Assembly: GCA_030762895.1 (NCBI GenBank)
Contig: JAUPTC010000018.1
Coordinates: forward strand, 558,001-622,000
From: Sophora flavescens
Lineage: Eukaryota > Streptophyta > Magnoliopsida > Fabales > Fabaceae
Length of the DNA stretch: 64,000 nucleotides
Direction: 5' to 3'
This document shows positions 1-12,489 of the stretch, piece after piece. The translations under genes were made by a program, and so were the position numbers. Numbering within the stretch: the stretch's first letter is position 1; each line of letters starts with the position of its first letter. The notes under the pieces are model-generated. The model was not told the origin of the DNA. It saw nothing but the letters and a program-made list of their open reading frames with translations, and searched no databases.

Positions 1-3000
1 CTCTAATTTGACCAAAACCCTAATTCAAACCCTAATTTGACCCAAACCCTAATTTTGACAAACCCCATTTTTAACTCAAACCCAAATTCTAACCCTAAGG
101 CCTAATTTTGACCCAAAACCCTAATTTTGACCAACCCTAATTTTAACCCAAACCCTAATTCTAACCCTATTTTGACCAAAACTATTTTTACTCAAACCCT
201 AATTCAAACCCAAAACCCTAATTTTGACCAAAACCTAATTACTAACCTATTTTGACCAAAACCTATTTTAACTCAAACCCTAATTCAAACCCAAACCTAA
301 TTTTGACCAAAACCCAATTTTAACCCAAAGCACTAATTTTGACCCAAAACCCTAATTCAAACCCTAATTTTGCCCTTAAAAACAAAAATTGACCCAAAAC
401 CCTCATTTTGACCGAAACCCCATTTTTAACTCAAAACCAAATTCTAACCCTAAGCCCTAATTTTGACCAAACCCTAATTTGACCACCCTTTAACCCAAAC
501 CCTAATTCTAACCTTTTTGACCAACCTATTTTTAACTCAAACCCTAATTCAAACCCCAAACCTAATTTTGACCCAAAACCCTATTTTAACCAAAACCCTA
601 ATTTTAACCCAAACCTATTTAACCAAACCCTAATTTAAACCCTAATTTGACCAAACCCTAATTTGACCAAACCCAATTTTTAACTCAAACCCAAATTCTA
701 ACCCTAAGCCCTAATTTGACCCAAAACCCTAATTTGACCAAACCCTAATTTGACCCAAAACCTAATTTTGACCAAACCCTATTTTTAACTCAAAACCTAA
801 TTCTAACCCTAAGCCCTAATTTTGACCCAAAACCCTAATTTTGACCAAAACCCTAATTTTAACCCAAAACCCTAATTCTAACCCTATTTGACCCAACCCT
901 ATTTTAACTCAAACCCTAATTCAAACCCAAACTAATTTTCCAAACCTAATTTACCAACCACCAAACCCAATTTTAACCCAAAACCCTAATTTAACCCAAA
1001 CCCTAATTTGACCAAACCCTAATTTCCTAATTGCCAAAACCCTAATTGACCCAAAACCCTAATTTTGACCCAAAACCCCATTTTTAACTCAAACCCAAAT
1101 TCTAACCCTAAGCCTAATTTGACCCAAACCCTAATTTGACCAAACCCTAATTTTAACCCAAACCCTAATTCTAACCCTATTTTGACCCAAACCCTATTTT
1201 TAACTCAAACCCTAATTCAAACCCAAACTTAATTTTGACCAAACCCTAACCAACCCATTTAACAAACCCATTTTAACCAAACCCTAATTTAACCAAAACC
1301 TAATTTCAAACCATCAACCCTAATTGACCCAAAACCCTAATTTTGACAAAACCCATTTTTAACTCAAACCCAAATTCTAACCCTAAGCCTAATTTGACCA
1401 AACCCTAATTTTACCATTTTACCCAAACCTTTCTTTTTTGACCCAAACCCTATTTTAACTCAAACCCTAATTCAAACCCAAAACCCTAATTTTGACCAAA
1501 ACCTAATTCAACCTATTTTGACCAAAACCCTATTTTAACTCAAACCCTAATTCAAACCCAAACCTAATTTTGACCAAAACCCTAATTTTAACCCAAACCC
1601 TAATTTTGACCAAACCCTAACCTAATTTTGACCAAAACCCTAATTTGACCCAAAACCCTAATTTTGACTCAAAACCCTAATTTTAACTCAAAACCCAATT
1701 TTGACCCAAACCCTAATTTTGACCAAAACCCTAATTTTAACCCAAACCCTAATTTAACCCTATTACCCAAACCCTACTCAAACCCTAATTCTAACCCAAA
1801 CCTAATTTTGACCAAAACCCTAATTTTAACCCAAAACCCTAATTTTAACCCAAACCTAATTTACCAAACCCTAATTTCTACTAAAACCCTAAACCTAACC
1901 AAACCCTATTTGACCCAAACCCTATTTTAACTCAAAACCCTAATTTTAACCCTAAGCCCTAATTTACCCAAAACCCTAATTTTGACCAAACCCTAATTTT
2001 GACCCAAAACCTAATTTTACCAAAACCCTATTTTTAACTCAAAACCTAATTTACCCTAACCTAATTTGACCCAAACTACCCCTAATTTTGACCAAAACCC
2101 TAATTTTAACCCAAACCCTAATTCACTACCTATTTTGACCAAAACCCTATTTTTAACCCAAACCCTAATTCAAACCCAAATAATTTTACCCAAAACCCTA
2201 ATTTACCAAAACCCATTTTAACCAAACCCTATTTTAACCCAAAACCCTAATTTTAACCCAACCCTAATTTGACCCAAAACCCTAATTTCAAACCCTAATT
2301 GACCCAAAACCCTAATTTTACCAAACCCCATTTTTAACTCAAAACCCAAATTCTAACCCTAAGCCTAATTTTGACCCAAACCCTAATTTTGACCAAACCC
2401 TAATTTTAACCCAAAACCCTAATTCTAACCCTATTTTGCCCAAACCCTATTTTTAACTCAAAACCCTAATTCAAACCCCAAACGTTAATTTTACCCAAAA
2501 CCCTAATTTGCAAAACCCAATTTTAACAAACCCATTTTAACCCAAAACCCTAATTTAACCCAACTCTAATTGACCAAAACCCTAATTCAAACCCTAATTT
2601 GACCCAAAACCCTAATTTTGACCGAAACCCCATTTTTAACTCAAACCCAAATTCTAACCCTAAGGCCTAATTTTGACCCAAACCCTAATTTTACCAACCC
2701 TAATTTTAACCCAAACCCTAATTCTAACCCTATTTTGACCAAACCCTATTTTTAACTCAAACCCTAATTCAAACCCAAACCCTAATTTGACCAAACCCTA
2801 ATTCTAACCCTATTTTGACCAAAACCTATTTTAACTCAAAACCTAATTCAACCCCAAACACTAATTTTGACCAAAACCCAAATTTTAACCCAAATCTCTA
2901 ATTTTGACCCAAAACCCTAATTCAAACCCTAATTTTGACCATAAACCCTAATTTGACCCAAGACCCTAATTTTGACCCAAAACCCTATTTTTAACTCAAA

Positions 3001-3750
3001 CCCAAATTCTAACCCTAAGCCCTAATTTTGACCAAAACCCTAATTTTGACCAAACCCTAATTCTAACCCAAACCCTAATTCTAACCCTATTTTTAACTCA
3101 AACCCTAATTCAAACCCCAAACCTAATTTGACCCAAACCCTAATTTGACCAAACCCTAATTTGACCAAACCCTAATTTTAACCCAAACCCTAATTCTAAC
3201 CATTTGACCCAAACCCTAATTTTGACCAAACCCTAATTTTAACCCAAACCCTAATTCTAACCCTATTTTGACCCAAACCCTATTTTTAACTCAAAATTCT
3301 AATTCAAACCCCAAACGCTAATTTTGACCCAAAACCCTAATTTGACCAAAACCCAAATTTTAACCCAAAACCTAATTTTAACCCAAAGCTCTAATTTTGA
3401 CCAAAACCCTAATTCAAACCTAATTTTGACCATAAACCCTAATTTTGACCCAAAACCCATTTTTAACTCAAACCCAAATTTTAACCCATTTAATACCAAA
3501 ACTCTATTTTAACTCAAACCCTAATTAAACCCTAAACCTAATTTTGACCCAAAACCCTAATTTCCCATTTACCAAACCCAATTTTAACCCAAACCCTAAT
3601 TTTGACCCAAACCCTATTTTACTTAAAACCCAAATTCTAACCTAACCCTATTTTGACCAAACCCAATTTGACCAAACCCTAATTTTAACCCAAAACCCTA
3701 ATTCTAACCCTAATTTGACCTAAATCCTAATTTGACCCAAACCTAATTTT

Positions 3751-5833
3751 GATCCAAACCCAAATTTTAACCCAAAACCCTAATTCTAACCCTATTTTTG
3801 ACCAAAACCCTAATTTTAACCCAAACCCTAATTTTCACCAAACCCTATTTTTAACTCAAACCCAAATCTAACCCTAAGCCCTAATTTTGACCCAAAACCC
3901 TAATTCTAACCCTATTAACTCAAATCTAACCCAAACCCTAATTTAACCCTATTTAACCCAAACTCTAATTTTGACCAAAACCCTATTTAAACCCTAATTT
4001 TACTCTAAACCTAATTTGACCCAAAACCCTAATTTTGACCAAACCCATTTTAACTCAAAACTCAAATTCTAACCCTAAGCCCTAATTTTGACCAAACCCT
4101 AATTTTAACCCAAACCCTAATTCTAACCCTATTTTGACCCAAAACCCTATTTTTAACTCAAACCCTAATTCAAACCCCAAACGCTAATTTTGACCAAAAC
4201 CCTATTTTAACCCAAAACCCTAATTTTAACCCAAACTCTAATTTTGACCAAACCCTAATTTAAACCCTAATTTGACCCTAAACCCTAATTTGACCCAAAC
4301 CCAATTTTTAACTCAAAACCCAAATTCTAACCCTAACCCATTTGACCAAACCCTAATTTTGACCAAACCCTAATTTGACCCAAAACCCTAATTTTGACCA
4401 AACCCTATTTTTAACTCAAACCCAAATTCTAACCTAAGCCTAATTTTGACCCAAACCCTAATTTTGACCAAACCCTAATTTTAACCCAAAACCCTAATTC
4501 TAACCCTATTTTGACCAAACCCTATTTTTAACTCAAACCCTAATTCAAACCCAAACGTTAATTTTACCAAAACCTAATTTGACCAAAACCCAAATTTTAA
4601 CAAAACCCAAATTTTAACCCAAAACCCTAATTTTAACCCAAAGCTCTAATTTTGACCCAAAACCCTAATTCAAACCGTAAATTGACCCAAAACCCTAATT
4701 TTGTCCGAAAACCCCATTTTTAACTCCAAACCCAAATTCTAACCCTAAGGCCTAATTCTGACCCAAAACCCTAATTTTGACCCGTAACCGTAATTTTAAC
4801 CCAAAACCCTAATTCTAACCCTATTTATGACCCAAAACCCTAATTCAAACCCAAAACCCTAATTTTGACCAAACCCTAATTTAACCCTATTTTGACCCAA
4901 AACCTATTTTTAACTCAAAACCCTAATTCAACCCAAACACTAATTTGACCAAAACCCAATTTTAACCCAAAGCTCTAATTTGACCCAAAACCCTAATTCA
5001 AACCCTAATTTGACCATAAACCCTAATTTGACCCAAACCCTAATTTTGACCCAAAACCCATTTTTAACTCAAACCCAAATTCTTACCCTAAGCCCTAATT
5101 TTGACCCGAAACCCTAATTTTGACCCGAAACCCTAATTCTAACCCAAAACCCTAATTCTAACCCTAATTTTGACTCAAACCCTAATTCAAACCCAAACGC
5201 TAATTTGACCAAACCCTAATTTGACCAAACCCTAATTTGACCAAAACCCTAATTTTAACCCAAACCCTAATTCTAACCCTATTTGACCCAAACCCTAATT
5301 TGACCAAACCCTAATTTTAACCCAAAACCCTAATTCTAACCTATTGACCCAAACCCTATTTTTAACTCAAAATTCTAATTCAAACCCCAAACGCTAATTT
5401 TGACCCAAAACCCTAATTTGACCAAAACCCAAATTTTAACCCAAAACCTAATTTTAACCCAAAGCTCTAATTTGACCCAAAACCCTAATTCAACCTAATT
5501 TTGACCAAAACCCTAATTTTGACCCAAAACCCATTTTAACTCAAACCCTATTTTAACCCAATTTAACTGACCCAAAACTCTATTTTAACTCAAACCCTAA
5601 TTAAAACCCTAAACCTAATTTTGACCCAAACCCTAATTTCCCCCCTTTTAACCCAAACCCTAATTTTGCCAAACCCTAATTTTGACCCAAACCCTATTTT
5701 ACTTAAAACCCAAATTCTAACCTAACCCTATTTTGACCAAAACCCTAATTTTGACCAAAACCCTAATTTTAACCCAAAACCCTAATTCTAACCCTAATTT
5801 GACCAAATCCTAATTTGACCCAAACCTAATTTT
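3751..5833 (+). repeat. HOR unit 1 (2,083 bp)
   Basis: Runs from one TTTTGATCC box to the next. AGGCCT lies at 4,748, 997 bp into the unit. It carries the rare TTTTGTCCG variant at 4,703, preceded by an AAACCGTAAATTG word, a combination otherwise seen only in units 5 and 7. Many short deletions make it shorter than clean units. Confidence 0.75.
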
Positions 5834-7912
5834 GATCCAAACCCTAATTTTAACCCAAAACCCTAATTTAACCCTATTTTGACCAAACCCTAATTTTAAC
5901 CCAAAACCCTAATTTTACCAAACCCTATTTTTAACTCAAACCCAAATCTAACCCTAAGCCCTAATTTTGACCCAAAACCCTAATTCTAACCTAAACTCAA
6001 ATTAACCCAAACCCTAATTTAACCTATTTAACCCAAAGCTCTAATTTGACCAAACCCTATTTCAAACCCTAATTTGACTCTAAACCCTAATTTGACCCAA
6101 AACCCTAATTTTGACCCAAACCCATTTTTAACTCAAAACTAAATTCTAACCCTAAGCCCTAATTTGACCAACCCTAATTTTAACCCAAACCCTAATTCTA
6201 ACCCTATTTTGACCCAAACCCTATTTTTAACTCAAACCCTAATTCAAACCCCAAACCTAATTTTGACCAAAACCCTATTTTAACCAAACCCTAATTTTAA
6301 CCCAAACTCTAATTTTGACCAAAACCCTAATTTAAACCCTAATTTGACCTAAACCCTAATTTGACCAAACCCAATTTTTAACTCAAAACCCAAATTCTAA
6401 CCAAGCTTGCCAACCCTAATTCCAACCCTAATTTGCCTAAACCCTAATTCCAACCCTAATTTTGACCCAAAACCCTATTTTTAACTCAAACCCAAATTCT
6501 AACCCAAAGCCCTAATTTTGACCCAAACCCTAATTTTGACCAAACCCTAATTTTAACCCAAACCCTAATTCTAACCTATGACCAACCCTATTTTAACTCA
6601 AACCCTAATTCAAACCCAAACTTAATTTTACCAAAACCTAATTTGACCAAAACCCAAATTTTAACCCCCAATTTTAACCCAAACCCTAATTTAACCCAAA
6701 CTCTAATTTGCCAAACCCTAATTTACAAACCCTAATTTGACCCAAACCCTAATTTTGACCAAACCCTATTTTTAACTCAAACCCAAATTCTAACCCTAAG
6801 GCCTAATTTTGACCCAAAACCCTAATTTTGACCAACCCTAATTTTAACCCAAAACCCTAATTCTAACCCTATTTTGACCAAAACCCTATTTTTAACTCAA
6901 ACCCTAATTCAAACCCAAAACCCTAATTTTGACCCAAACCCTAATTCTAACCCTATTTTGACCCAAAACCTATTTTTAACTCAAACCCTAATTCAAACCC
7001 CAAACACTAATTTTGACCAAAACCCAAATTTTAACCTCTAATTTTGACCCAAACCCTAATTCAAACCCTAATTTTGACCATAAACCCTAATTTGACCCAA
7101 ACCCTAATTTTGACCCAAAACCCATTTTTAACTCAAACCCAAATTCTAACCCTAAGCCCTAATTTTGACCAAACCCTAATTTTGACCAAACCCTAATTTT
7201 AACCCAAACCCTAATTCTAACCCTATTTTTAACTCAAACCCTAATTCAAACCCAAACCTAATTTGACCAAACCCTAATTTGACCAAACCCTAATTTGACC
7301 AAAACCCTAATTTTAACCCAAAACCCTAATTTTAACCCCTATTTTGACCCAAAACCCTAATTTTGACCAAAACCCTAATTTTAACCAAACCCTCCTAATT
7401 CTAACCCTATTTGACCCAAACCCTATTTTTAACTCAAAATCTAATTCAAACCCCAAACGCTAATTTTGACCCAAAACCCTAATTTGACCAAAACCCTAAT
7501 TTTAACCCAAAACCTAATTTTAACCCAAAGCTCTAATTTTGACCAAAACCCTAATTCAAACCTAATTTGACCAAACCCTAATTTGACCCAAAACCCATTT
7601 TTAACTCAAACCCATTTCCAACCCAATTTAACCGACCCAAAACCTATTTTAACTCAAACCCTAATTCAAACCCTAAACCTAATTTTGACCAAAACCCTAA
7701 TTTTGACCAAAACCCTATTTTAACCCAAACCCTATTTAACCAACCCTAATTTGACCCAAACCCTAATTTGACCCAAACCCTATTTCTTAACCCAAATTCT
7801 AACCTAACTATTTTGACCAAAACCCAATTTGACCAAAACCCTAATTTTAACCCAAAACCCTAATTCTAACCCTAATTTTGACCCTAAACCTAATTTGACC
7901 CAAACTAATTTT
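5834..7912 (+). repeat. HOR unit 2 (2,079 bp)
   Basis: Box to box. AGGCCT is at 6,799, 965 bp into the unit. A local anomaly at 6,401-6,460 contains an AAGCTT and a pair of CTAATTCCAACC words. Deletion-rich like unit 1. Confidence 0.75.
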
Positions 7913-10320
7913 GATCCAAACCCAAATTTTAACCCAAAACCCTAATTCTAACCCTATTTTTGACCATAAACCCTAATTTTGACCCAAAACCCTAATTCAT
8001 ACCCAAAACCCTATTTTTAACTCAAACCCAAATCTAACCCTAACCCTAATTTTGACCCAAAACCCTAATTTAACCCTAAACTCAAAACAAACCCTAATTC
8101 TAACCCATTTAACCCAAAATTTGACCAAAACCCTATTTCAAACCCTAATTTTGACCCAATACTTGACCCAAAACCCTAATTTTGACCAAACCCATTTTAA
8201 CTCAAAACCAAATTCTAACCCTAAGCCCTAATTTTGACCAAAACCCTAATTTTGACCAGAAACCCTACTTTTAACCCAAAACCCTAATTCTAACAATATT
8301 TTTAACTCAAAACCCTAATTCAAACCCAAACAGCTAATTTTGACCCAAAACCCTAATTTTAACCCAAAAATTTAACTCAAAACCCAATTTGACCCTAAAC
8401 CCTAATTTAAACCCTAATTTTACCCTAAACCCTAATTTGACCCAAACCCTAATTTTAACCAAAACCCAATTTTAACTCAAAACCCAAATTTTGACCCAAA
8501 ACCCTAATTTTGACCCAAAACCCTAATTTTACCCAAAACCCTAATTTAACCCTAATTTTGACCCAAAACCCTAATTTTAACAAACCCTAATTTACCCAAA
8601 CCCTTTTTACCAAAACCCTAATTTTAACCCAAACCCTAATTTTGACCCAAAACCCTAATTTTAACCCAAAACCCTAATTTTAACCCAAACCCTAATTTTG
8701 ACCAAAACCCTAATTTTAACCCAAAACCCTAATTCTAACCCACCCTAATTTTGACCCAAAACCCTATTACAAAACCCTAATTTTGACCCAAACCCTAATT
8801 TACCCAAAACCCTTTTTGACCAAAACCCAAATTTACCCAAAACCCTAATTTTGACCCAAACCCTAATTTACCAAAACCCTAATTTTAACCCAAAACCCTA
8901 ATTTGACCAAAACCCTATTTTTAACTCAAAACCCAATTTTCCCAAACCCTAATTTTGACCCAAAACCCTAATTTGACCAAACCCTAATTTTACCCAAAAC
9001 CCTAATTCTAACCCTATTTTGACCAAAACCCTATTTTTAACTCAAAACCCTAATTCAAACCCAAAACCTAATTTTGACCAAAACCCTAATTTTAACCCAA
9101 ACCCTAATTTTAAACCCTAATTTAACCAAAACCCTAATTTGACCAAAACCCTAATTTTACCCAAAACCCTAATTTTGACTCAAACCCAATTTTAACCCAA
9201 ACCCTAATTTTGACCCAAACCCTAATTTAACCCTTTGACCAAAACCCTAATTTTACCCAAAACCCTAATTTAACCCAACCCTAATTTTAACTCAAACCCT
9301 AATTTTGACCCAAACCCTAATTTTAACCCAAACCCTAATTTTGACCAAAACCCTAATTTTGACCCAAAACCCTAATTTTAACCCAAACCCTAATTTTACC
9401 AAAACCCTAATTTTGACCCAAAACCCTAATTTTAACCCAAAACCCTAATTTACCCAAAACCCTAATTTGACCCAAACCCTAATTTGACCCAAAACCCTAA
9501 TTTGACCCAAAACCCTAATTTTAACTCAAAACCCTAATTTTAACCCTAAACCCTAATTTTACCCAAAACCCTAATTTTGACCCAAAACCCTAATTTGACC
9601 AAAACCCTAATTTTAACCCAAAACCCTAATTTAACCCAACCTAATTTTGACCCAAAACCCTATTTTAACTCAAAACCCTAATTTACCCTAAACCCTAATT
9701 TTGACCCAAAACCCTAATTTTGACCAAAACCCTAATTTTAACCCAAACCTAATTTTGACCCAAAACCTAATTTAACCCTAATTTTGACCCAAAACCCAAT
9801 TTTTAACTCAAAACCCAAATTTTAACCCTAAACCCTAATTTTGACCAAAACCCTAATTCCAAACCCTAATTTTACCCAAAACCCTAATTTTGACCAAAAC
9901 CCTAATTTTGACCCAAAACCCTAATTTGACTCAAAACCCTAATTTACCCAAACCCTAATTTTGACCAAAACCCAATTTTAACTCAAAACCCTAATTTTAA
10001 CCCAACCCTAATTTGACCCACAACCCTAATTTTGACCAAAAACCCAAATTTAACCCAAACCCTAATTTTGACCCAAAACCCTAATTTTGACCAAAACCCT
10101 AATTTGACCCAAAACCCTAATTTTGACCCAAAACCCTAACCCAAACCCTAATTTTGACCCAAACCCTAATTTACCCAAAACCCTAATTTTGACCCAAAAC
10201 CCTATTTTGACCCAAAACCCTAATTTTAACCCAAAACCTAATTTTACCCAAAACCCTAATTTTGACCCAAACCCTAATTTTACCCAAAACCCTAATTTAC
10301 CCAAAACCCTAATTTTGACC

Positions 10321-10500
10321 CAAACTGTAATTTGGACCCAAAACCCCACTTTTAACCCAAATCCTTAATTTTCTCCCCAAACCCTAATTCTGACCCAAAA
10401 CCCTAATTTAGACGCAAAACCCTAATTTTAACCCAAAAACCTAATTTCTAACCCAAATTTAGACCCAAAACCCAAATTTAGACGCAAAACCCTAATTTTA
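10321..10500 (+). repeat. Local variant island with TTTAGACGC words
   Basis: Within region B a 180-bp patch has unusual words: an ACTGTAATTTGGACCC near its start, a TTTTCTCCCC, and two TTTAGACGC words (GACGC at 10,411 and 10,481, 70 bp apart). It is still satellite, but its variants do not match the neighbouring plain monomers. Confidence 0.6.
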
Positions 10501-10765
10501 ACTCAAAACCCTAATTCAAACCCAAACCCTAATTTGACCAAAACCCTAATTTTAACCAAAACCCTAATTTAACCCAAAACCCTAATTTCCAAAACCCTAA
10601 TTTGACCCAAAACCCTAATTTGACCAAAACCCTAATTTTAACCCAAAACCCTAATTTTGACCCAAAACCCTAATTTACCCAAAACCCTAATTTTGACCCA
10701 AAACCCTAATTTACCCAAAACCCTAATTTTGACCCAAAACCCTATTTTAACCCAAAACCCTAATT

Positions 10766-10781
10766 CTAACCCTAACCCTAA
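10766..10781 (+). repeat. Short uninterrupted CCCTAA telomere-type run
   Basis: CTAACCCTAACCCTAA is a short run of vertebrate-type telomere hexamer. Such runs are brief, so this is a telomere-like word inside satellite rather than a telomere. Confidence 0.8.
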
Positions 10782-12489
10782 TTTTGACCCAAAACCCTAA
10801 TTTGACCAAAACCCTAATTTTAACCCAAAACCTAATTTACAAACCCTATTTGACCAAAACCCAATTTTAACTCAAACCCTAATTCAAACCCAAACCCTAA
10901 TTTTGACCAAAACCCTAATTTTAACCCAAAACCCTAATTTTGACCAAAACCCTAATTTTGACCCAAAACCTAATTTTAACCCAAACCCTAATTTTGACCC
11001 AAAACCTAATTTTGACCAAAACCCTAATTTTAACTCAAAACCCTAATTTTAACCCAACCCTAATTTTGACCCAAAACCCTAATTTGACCAAAACCCTAAT
11101 TTTAACCCAAAACCTAATTTTACCCAAAACCCTAATTTAAACCCTAATTTGACCAAAACCCTAATTTGACCCAAAACCCTAATTTTGACCCAAAACCCTA
11201 TTTTTAACTCAAAACCCAAATTTAACCCAAACCCTAATTTTGACCCAAAACCCTAATTTTGACCAAAACCCTAATTTTAACCCAAAACCCTATTAACCCT
11301 ATTTTGACCCAAAACCCTATTTTAACTCAAAACCCTAATTCAAACTCCAAACCCTAATTTTGACCCAAAACCCTAATTTCCAAAACCCAACTAACCAACC
11401 CTAATTTCAACCCTAATTTGACCAAAACCCAATTTACCCAAAACCCAATTTAACCAAAACCCTAATTTTAACCCTAAACCCTAATTTTGACCCAAAACCC
11501 TAATTTTGACTCAAAACCCAATTTTAACTCAAACCCTAATTTTAACCCTAACCCTAATTTTGACCCAAAACCCTAATTTTGACCAAAACCCTAATTTTAA
11601 CCCAAAACCCTAACCTAACCCTATTTTTGACCCAAAACCCTAATTTTAACCCAAAACCCTAATTTTAACCCAAAACCCTAATTTTGACCAAAACCCTAAT
11701 TTTGACCAAAACCCTAATTTTGACCCAAAACCCTAATTTTGACCCAAAACCCTAATTTTAACCAAAACTAACCCAAACCCTAATTTTGACCAAAACCCAA
11801 TTTACCCAAAACCCTAATTTTAACCCAAAACCCTAATTTTGACCCAAAACCCTAATTTTAACTCAAAACCCTAATTTTGACCCAAACCCTAATTTTAACC
11901 AAAACCCTAATTTTAACCCAAAACCCTAATTTTGACCCAAACCCTAATTTTAAAACCCTAATTAACCTAACCTATTTTGACCCAAAACCCTAATTTTAAC
12001 CCAAACCCTAATTTTGACCCAAAACCCTAATTTTGACCAAAACCCTAATTTTAACCCAAAACCCTAATTTGACCAAAACCCTATTTTTAACCCAAAACCC
12101 TAATTTTACCCAAAACCCTAATTTTGACCCAAACCCTAATTTTGACCCAAAACCCTAATTTTAACCAAAACCCTAATTTCCCAAAACCCTAATTTTGACC
12201 CAAAACCCTAATTTTAACTCAAAACCTAATTAACCCTAAACCCTAATTTGACCTAAACCCTAATTTGACCAAAACCCTAATTTTAACCCAAAACCCTAAT
12301 TTTAACCCAAACCCATCAAACCCTAATTTTGACCCAAACCCTAATTTTGACCCAAAACCCTAATTTTGACCCGAAACCCTAATTTTAACTCAAACCCTAA
12401 TTTTAACCAAACCCTAATTTTGACCCAAAACCCTAATTTACCCAAAACCCTAATTTTAACCCAAAACCCTAATTTACTCAAACCCTAAT

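Larger units (their letters stand above)
1..8480 (+). repeat. Region A: deletion-rich HOR copies
   Basis: This stretch carries the landmarks of the ~2.1-kb higher-order repeat: AGGCCT at 98, 2,663, 4,748 and 6,799, and the GATCC box at 3,751, 5,834 and 7,913. The words are heavily shortened, for example AAA for AAAA, CC for CCC, and loss of the CG in CCCGAAA. The first AGGCCT interval is 2,565 bp, about 450 bp longer than the next two (2,085 and 2,051), because a block of plain type A/B monomers lies at about 1,560-2,030. Apart from satellite I see nothing here. Confidence 0.85.

Noticed and set aside
1664..1930. Open frame of 88 codons on + (Asn/Pro/Leu/Thr-rich)
   Set aside because: It is translated satellite. 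A perfect 19-mer array shifts frame each copy and meets TAA or TGA in every + frame within 57 bp; this frame stays open only because of small deletions. No codon structure or domain is visible.
3299..3512. Overlapping open frames on both strands (66 and 62 codons)
   Set aside because: Same low-complexity repeat translation; not preserved at the matching position of other HOR units.
1..8480. A functional chromosome-end telomere
   Set aside because: The C-rich strand orientation would suit a left chromosome end, but pure CCCTAA or CCCTAAA runs never exceed about three copies. The window is satellite and could lie anywhere in heterochromatin.
10062..10368. Overlapping open frames of 95 (-) and 81 (+) codons
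   Set aside because: Both strands are open over the same repeat, with Gly/Phe/Val/Lys-rich and Asn/Pro-rich low-complexity products. This is the mark of indel-shifted repeats, not coding.
10940..11140. Open frame of 66 codons on +, and similar ones at 14,293-14,523, 30,065-30,259 and 59,332-59,523 (-)
   Set aside because: All consist of repeat-encoded residues with no conserved start, no distinct domain and no counterpart in sister units.
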